Positions 39,728 through 42,280 of a stretch of 42,280 nt of DNA are shown piece by piece. The stretch's first letter is position 1. Every line of letters starts with the position of its first letter. The DNA comes from Komagataeibacter saccharivorans (GTDB lineage Bacteria > Pseudomonadota > Alphaproteobacteria > Acetobacterales > Acetobacteraceae). The translations under genes and the position numbers were made by a program. Where the stretch lies: NCBI RefSeq assembly GCF_003207825.1, contig NZ_NKTY01000027.1, positions 1 through 42,280 on the forward strand. Reading direction: 5' to 3'. Below the pieces are notes generated by a model. It was not told the DNA's origin, did not search any database, and was given only the letters and a program-made list of their open reading frames with translations.

Positions 39728-40445
39728 CCGACCGCTTCGCATCCTTGTTGCGGAAGATGATGCCGCCCTGTCCGTCATGCTGTCCTACAATCTGGAGGCT
39801 GCGGGCCACACCGTCATGCCGGTGGATAACGGTCTGGACGCCCTGCGCGAAGTAACCGAGTGGAAGCCCGACCTCGTGCTGCTGGACTGGATGATGCCGG
39901 GCCTGTCAGGGGTGGACCTGTGCCGAAGGCTGCGCATGGCCACCGCCACGCGCTACCTGCCCGTCATCATGCTGACCGCGCGCGGGGAAGAACGCGATTC
40001 CGTCCATGCACTCGATCTGGGTGCGGATGACTATCTGGTCAAGCCGTGCGGGATGGACGTGCTGCATGCGCGTGTGCGCGCCGTCATGCGGCGCAGCATG
40101 GGCCGGGCGGCGGGGGCTTCCGCCCTGCCGGTGGAAGACGTGCTGAACTTTGCCGATGTCACGCTGGACCACGGCGCGCGCCGGGTTACGCGTGGGGGGG
40201 CAGCCATTGCCCTTGGTCCCACGGAATACCGTATCCTGCTGCACCTCATGCGCCATCCCCGCCGGGTCTTTTCACGCGCCGAGATACTGGCATCGGCGTG
40301 GGATGACGGCATCCATGTGGAAGAACGCACCGTGGACGTGCATATCCGCAGGCTGCGTCTGGCGCTCAACGCATCCGGCGGGGCGGATCTGATCCGTACG
40401 GTCCGTTCCAGTGGCTATATGCTTGATGACGGGAAGGTGGACTGA
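39717..40445 (+). CDS. phoB: Phosphate regulon response regulator PhoB
   Basis: A 242-residue OmpR-type response regulator. The receiver domain has the acidic pair near LVAEDDAALS, the phospho-acceptor Asp in LVLLDWMMPG, and the lysine in DDYLVKPCG (usually KPF). The winged-helix domain carries LGPTEYRILLHLMRHP and EERTVDVHIRRLR, as in PhoB. It activates Pho genes in phosphate starvation. A GTG at 39717, overlapping the phoU stop by 11 bases with GGGAGGG seven bases before it, is the best start. Assignment as PhoB rather than another OmpR-type regulator relies partly on the phoU overlap. Confidence 0.88.
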   Translation: MQPDRPLRILVAEDDAALSVMLSYNLEAAGHTVMPVDNGLDALREVTEWKPDLVLLDWMMPGLSGVDLCRRLRMATATRYLPVIMLTARGEERDSVHALDLGADDYLVKPCGMDVLHARVRAVMRRSMGRAAGASALPVEDVLNFADVTLDHGARRVTRGGAAIALGPTEYRILLHLMRHPRRVFSRAEILASAWDDGIHVEERTVDVHIRRLRLALNASGGADLIRTVRSSGYMLDDGKVD

Positions 40446-40463
40446 ACCCGGTCCACCCATCCA

Positions 40464-40958
40464 TTACCGTTCCAGTCTGGCGAACCGTTTGACCGCCCGT
40501 TCCCGGCGTAGGCGGGACAGGCGGCGTATCCAGAAAATGCCGTTGATCTGGTCGATTTCATGCTGGAGGCACACGGCCATGAGGCCATCCGCCTCCTCCT
40601 CGGCCTGTGTGCCATCGGGGCGGGTATAGCGCACCCGCACGCGCGCCGGGCGCGTGATCGGGCCATGAATGCCGGGCATGGACACGCTGCCCTCCTCACG
40701 GGTTACGCTTTCATCGGACTGCCAGACGATTTCCGGGTTGGCATAGACATGCGGCCCGTCACCGTCCGGGAGGTCAATGACGACAAGCCGCTGGCTGATG
40801 CCTGCATGGCAGGCGGTAATGCCGATGCCGGGTGCCGCATGCATGGTTTCCAGCAGGTCGGCGGCCAGTTGCCGCGTAGCCGCCGATGAGGCGTCCACCG
40901 GGTCTGCGACCTGTTCCAGACAGGGATGTGGAAAGCGGATGATGGGCAGAATGGCCAT
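40464..40958 (-). CDS. Peptide deformylase-like protein without metal ligands
   Basis: A 164-residue protein with the full deformylase fold. All three catalytic motifs are changed. Motif 1 reads GIGITACH (44-51; normally GxGxAAxQ). Motif 2 reads EGSVS (89-93; normally EGCLS, so the metal-binding Cys is Ser 91). Motif 3 reads HEIDQ (133-137; normally HExDH, so the second His ligand is Gln 137). Normal metal-dependent deformylation should be impossible. A standard deformylase is expected elsewhere in the genome. It may bind ribosomes or N-termini without catalysis, or be decaying. It is convergent with phoB and lies just downstream of the TTG-start lipoprotein gene. Confidence 0.85.
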   Translation of the reverse strand: MAILPIIRFPHPCLEQVADPVDASSAATRQLAADLLETMHAAPGIGITACHAGISQRLVVIDLPDGDGPHVYANPEIVWQSDESVTREEGSVSMPGIHGPITRPARVRVRYTRPDGTQAEEEADGLMAVCLQHEIDQINGIFWIRRLSRLRRERAVKRFARLER

Positions 40959-40979
40959 GACAGGTGTCCGGGTCCCCGG

Positions 40980-41612
40980 TCAGTAAAGGAAAGGACCGTT
41001 ATCGTCCGCGTTCAGGTTGGTGTAGTAGGGAATATAGAAATTCATGCCAAACGGGCTGTAGGTATGGTCAATGCCCGATACGGGCCGCATGGGTTTGACA
41101 TCGTGTTCGGCAAGGCAGTCGTACAGCGTCTCGCGCAGGGTGCTGTTTTCCTTATCGGACTTCGGGGTGCCGTAAAACAGTTCATGCGCGTAGGGTTTGC
41201 ACGCCTGCGGCGTATGGTCGTAATAGCGGGCGTACTGTTCCTGCCGGTTTTTGATGATATCCGCATCGGGTATCCACTGATGCGTGGCGACTGATGTATG
41301 CCAGATCTGCTTCCATCCGGTGTGCATGTGGGGCAGGCGGGCAATGGCGACGCCATCCTGCCGTGTGCCATCCTTGCGCACCACCGTGCCGTGACAGGCC
41401 AGAACCTGCATATGGTCGTCATAGACGGCGCTCTTGATCGTGCCATCTTCAAAACGGATTGCGGGGGAAGCCTGCGGCGCACCCTGATTGGCAGTTGCCA
41501 CCACGGCGGACGTCACGGCTGGCTGTCTGCAGTAATTCACCAGTGGACGCGGTGCATGCTGCGCGCAGGCGGCCATGCTGAGCGGGAGACATAAAGCAAC
41601 AAGACGGCGCAA
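40980..41612 (-). CDS. Hypothetical lipoprotein with a TTG start
   Basis: I do not recognise a family. The 210-residue protein begins with a lipoprotein signal (lipobox SMAAC, Cys 16) and has a mature part rich in Tyr, His and Pro, with several Cys (for example near VNYCRQP and LYDCLAEHD). The start is TTG at 41612, chosen because AAGGAAG sits six bases upstream and the signal peptide begins there; no ATG or GTG gives a signal peptide. It ends 21 bases before the deformylase-like gene, so the two may be co-transcribed. The 235 bases before it hold no gene. Confidence 0.68.
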   Translation of the reverse strand: MRRLVALCLPLSMAACAQHAPRPLVNYCRQPAVTSAVVATANQGAPQASPAIRFEDGTIKSAVYDDHMQVLACHGTVVRKDGTRQDGVAIARLPHMHTGWKQIWHTSVATHQWIPDADIIKNRQEQYARYYDHTPQACKPYAHELFYGTPKSDKENSTLRETLYDCLAEHDVKPMRPVSGIDHTYSPFGMNFYIPYYTNLNADDNGPFLY

Positions 41613-41847
41613 CGGATTCTTCCTTTACAGTTAGGGTGCGTGACATGGTCATCCGCCCTGTCCCGTCACGGGTATAGAAGGGCTGGCGGCCTCACAATAA
41701 TGTAAATTTCAATGCCGGTCTGTGCTTTTGTTCCTGCATGACCTGCCGGGACCGCCAGTATGTGCTGGCAGTCTCCTTGTGGTGTGAAAACATTTCCATT
41801 TGACCCCGTGCATCACGACGGTAATGCGGGGGGCGAACAGGACGTTT

Positions 41848-42280
41848 TCAGAAGGTCAGGCTGCTGTGCAGGCCGAAAACGGCCTCGTTGCCCACGCGGC
41901 GGTTTCCGGTCCAGTCCGCCACCCCGCCGGAGGGGTTCCAGACGTACTGGAAGTCAGGCTGCATCACCATCCACGGCGTGACCTGCGCCTGATAGGTCAG
42001 TTCCAGATGGTTTTCGTTGCCCTGCACGATCGATCCGCTGTCGTGGTCGAACTGGCGCTGGCCTGAACTGGCCCGGCCAATGCCCCAGCCCAGCCCGATC
42101 GTGTCGTTGTCACGCCCCCTGAACGGCGCCTTCAGGTTCACGCCCGCATCGATGGCGAAGCTGATCAGGTTGCGGTCGCCGCCATTGCCGGTCGCACGCA
42201 GGAACACGCCCACCGACCGTGCGGATTGCAGCGAAGGCCGCCAGATCATCTGGTCGATGATGCCATACACCATCCAGTTG
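41848..42280 (-). CDS. Carbohydrate porin, OprB-like, C-terminal part
   Basis: The last 144 or so residues of an outer-membrane porin; the gene continues past the window's right edge. The visible strands, QMIWRPS, the GVFLRATGNGGDRNLISF and GLGWGIGRAS segments, HLELTYQAQVTPWMVMQPDFQY and the closing LHSSLTF with terminal Phe, match the end of OprB-type carbohydrate-selective porins. These admit sugars to the periplasm, where acetic acid bacteria oxidise them. The C-terminus is intact. Confidence 0.85.
   Translation of the reverse strand, partial: NWMVYGIIDQMIWRPSLQSARSVGVFLRATGNGGDRNLISFAIDAGVNLKAPFRGRDNDTIGLGWGIGRASSGQRQFDHDSGSIVQGNENHLELTYQAQVTPWMVMQPDFQYVWNPSGGVADWTGNRRVGNEAVFGLHSSLTF

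Noticed and set aside
41754-41769. GCCAG-TATGTG-CTGGC hairpin downstream of the porin gene as a terminator
   Set aside because: Short stem, nearly 80 bases past the stop codon and no T-run on the minus strand.

Overview
The window looks like chromosomal DNA of an alphaproteobacterium, most likely an acetic acid bacterium (Acetobacteraceae, Komagataeibacter/Gluconacetobacter-like). The evidence is high GC, an rRNA operon ending 5S rRNA - initiator tRNA-Met, a CHCC zinc-finger gene just ahead of polA, an OprB-like porin, and lactonase and dehydrogenase genes. The genus is an inference from gene content, not from an alignment. Genes are dense, on both strands, and mostly in units of one to four.

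Layout. 1-3630: end of an rRNA operon (5S, tRNA-fMet, terminator), a PAS-PAS-GGDEF diguanylate cyclase, a CYTH-CHAD protein and tRNA-Arg(CCG). 3688-10201: a lipoprotein alpha/beta hydrolase, then zinc-finger gene - polA - SCO-like protein - solute-binding protein on the + strand. 10278-16286: a DUF2501 protein, an SbmA/BacA-type ABC exporter-importer, and a four-gene zinc uptake operon read leftward from a near-perfect Zur box, in which every junction is a 4-base overlap; a LysE-type exporter is divergent from it. 16394-20222: fumC, convergent with an SDR / monooxygenase-fold / lactonase operon. 20524-23446: a Cys-rich secreted protein, an AT-rich gap, an unknown gene, a small NepR-like gene with an EcfG-type promoter, grxB and a Pmp3-type peptide. 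23694-26101: an isolated Rieske protein, a Yellow/MRJP-like beta-propeller and a DUF1269 protein.

26232-29213 holds a VirB1-like transglycosylase divergent from lipoprotein - VirB9 - VirB10. These are the components of a type IV secretion outer-membrane core with no inner-membrane or ATPase genes in view. 29439-31016: two small proteins and an acid phosphatase whose nucleophile His is Gln. 31106-35502: a double-AAA+ ATPase with an unrecognised partner gene, and a beta-propeller protein resembling the N-terminal domain of plant GINT1. 35605-42280: panB, a TonB-dependent receptor, phoU-phoB, a deformylase-like protein without its metal ligands, a lipoprotein with a TTG start, and the C-terminal end of a porin.

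The best candidates for undescribed biology are the minimal VirB7-like/9/10 locus, the Zur-controlled small membrane protein, the orphan NepR-like gene under its own stress promoter, the AAA+/partner pair separated by a 13-bp perfect hairpin, and three enzymes (SCO, acid phosphatase, deformylase) that each keep the family fold but have lost active-site residues.
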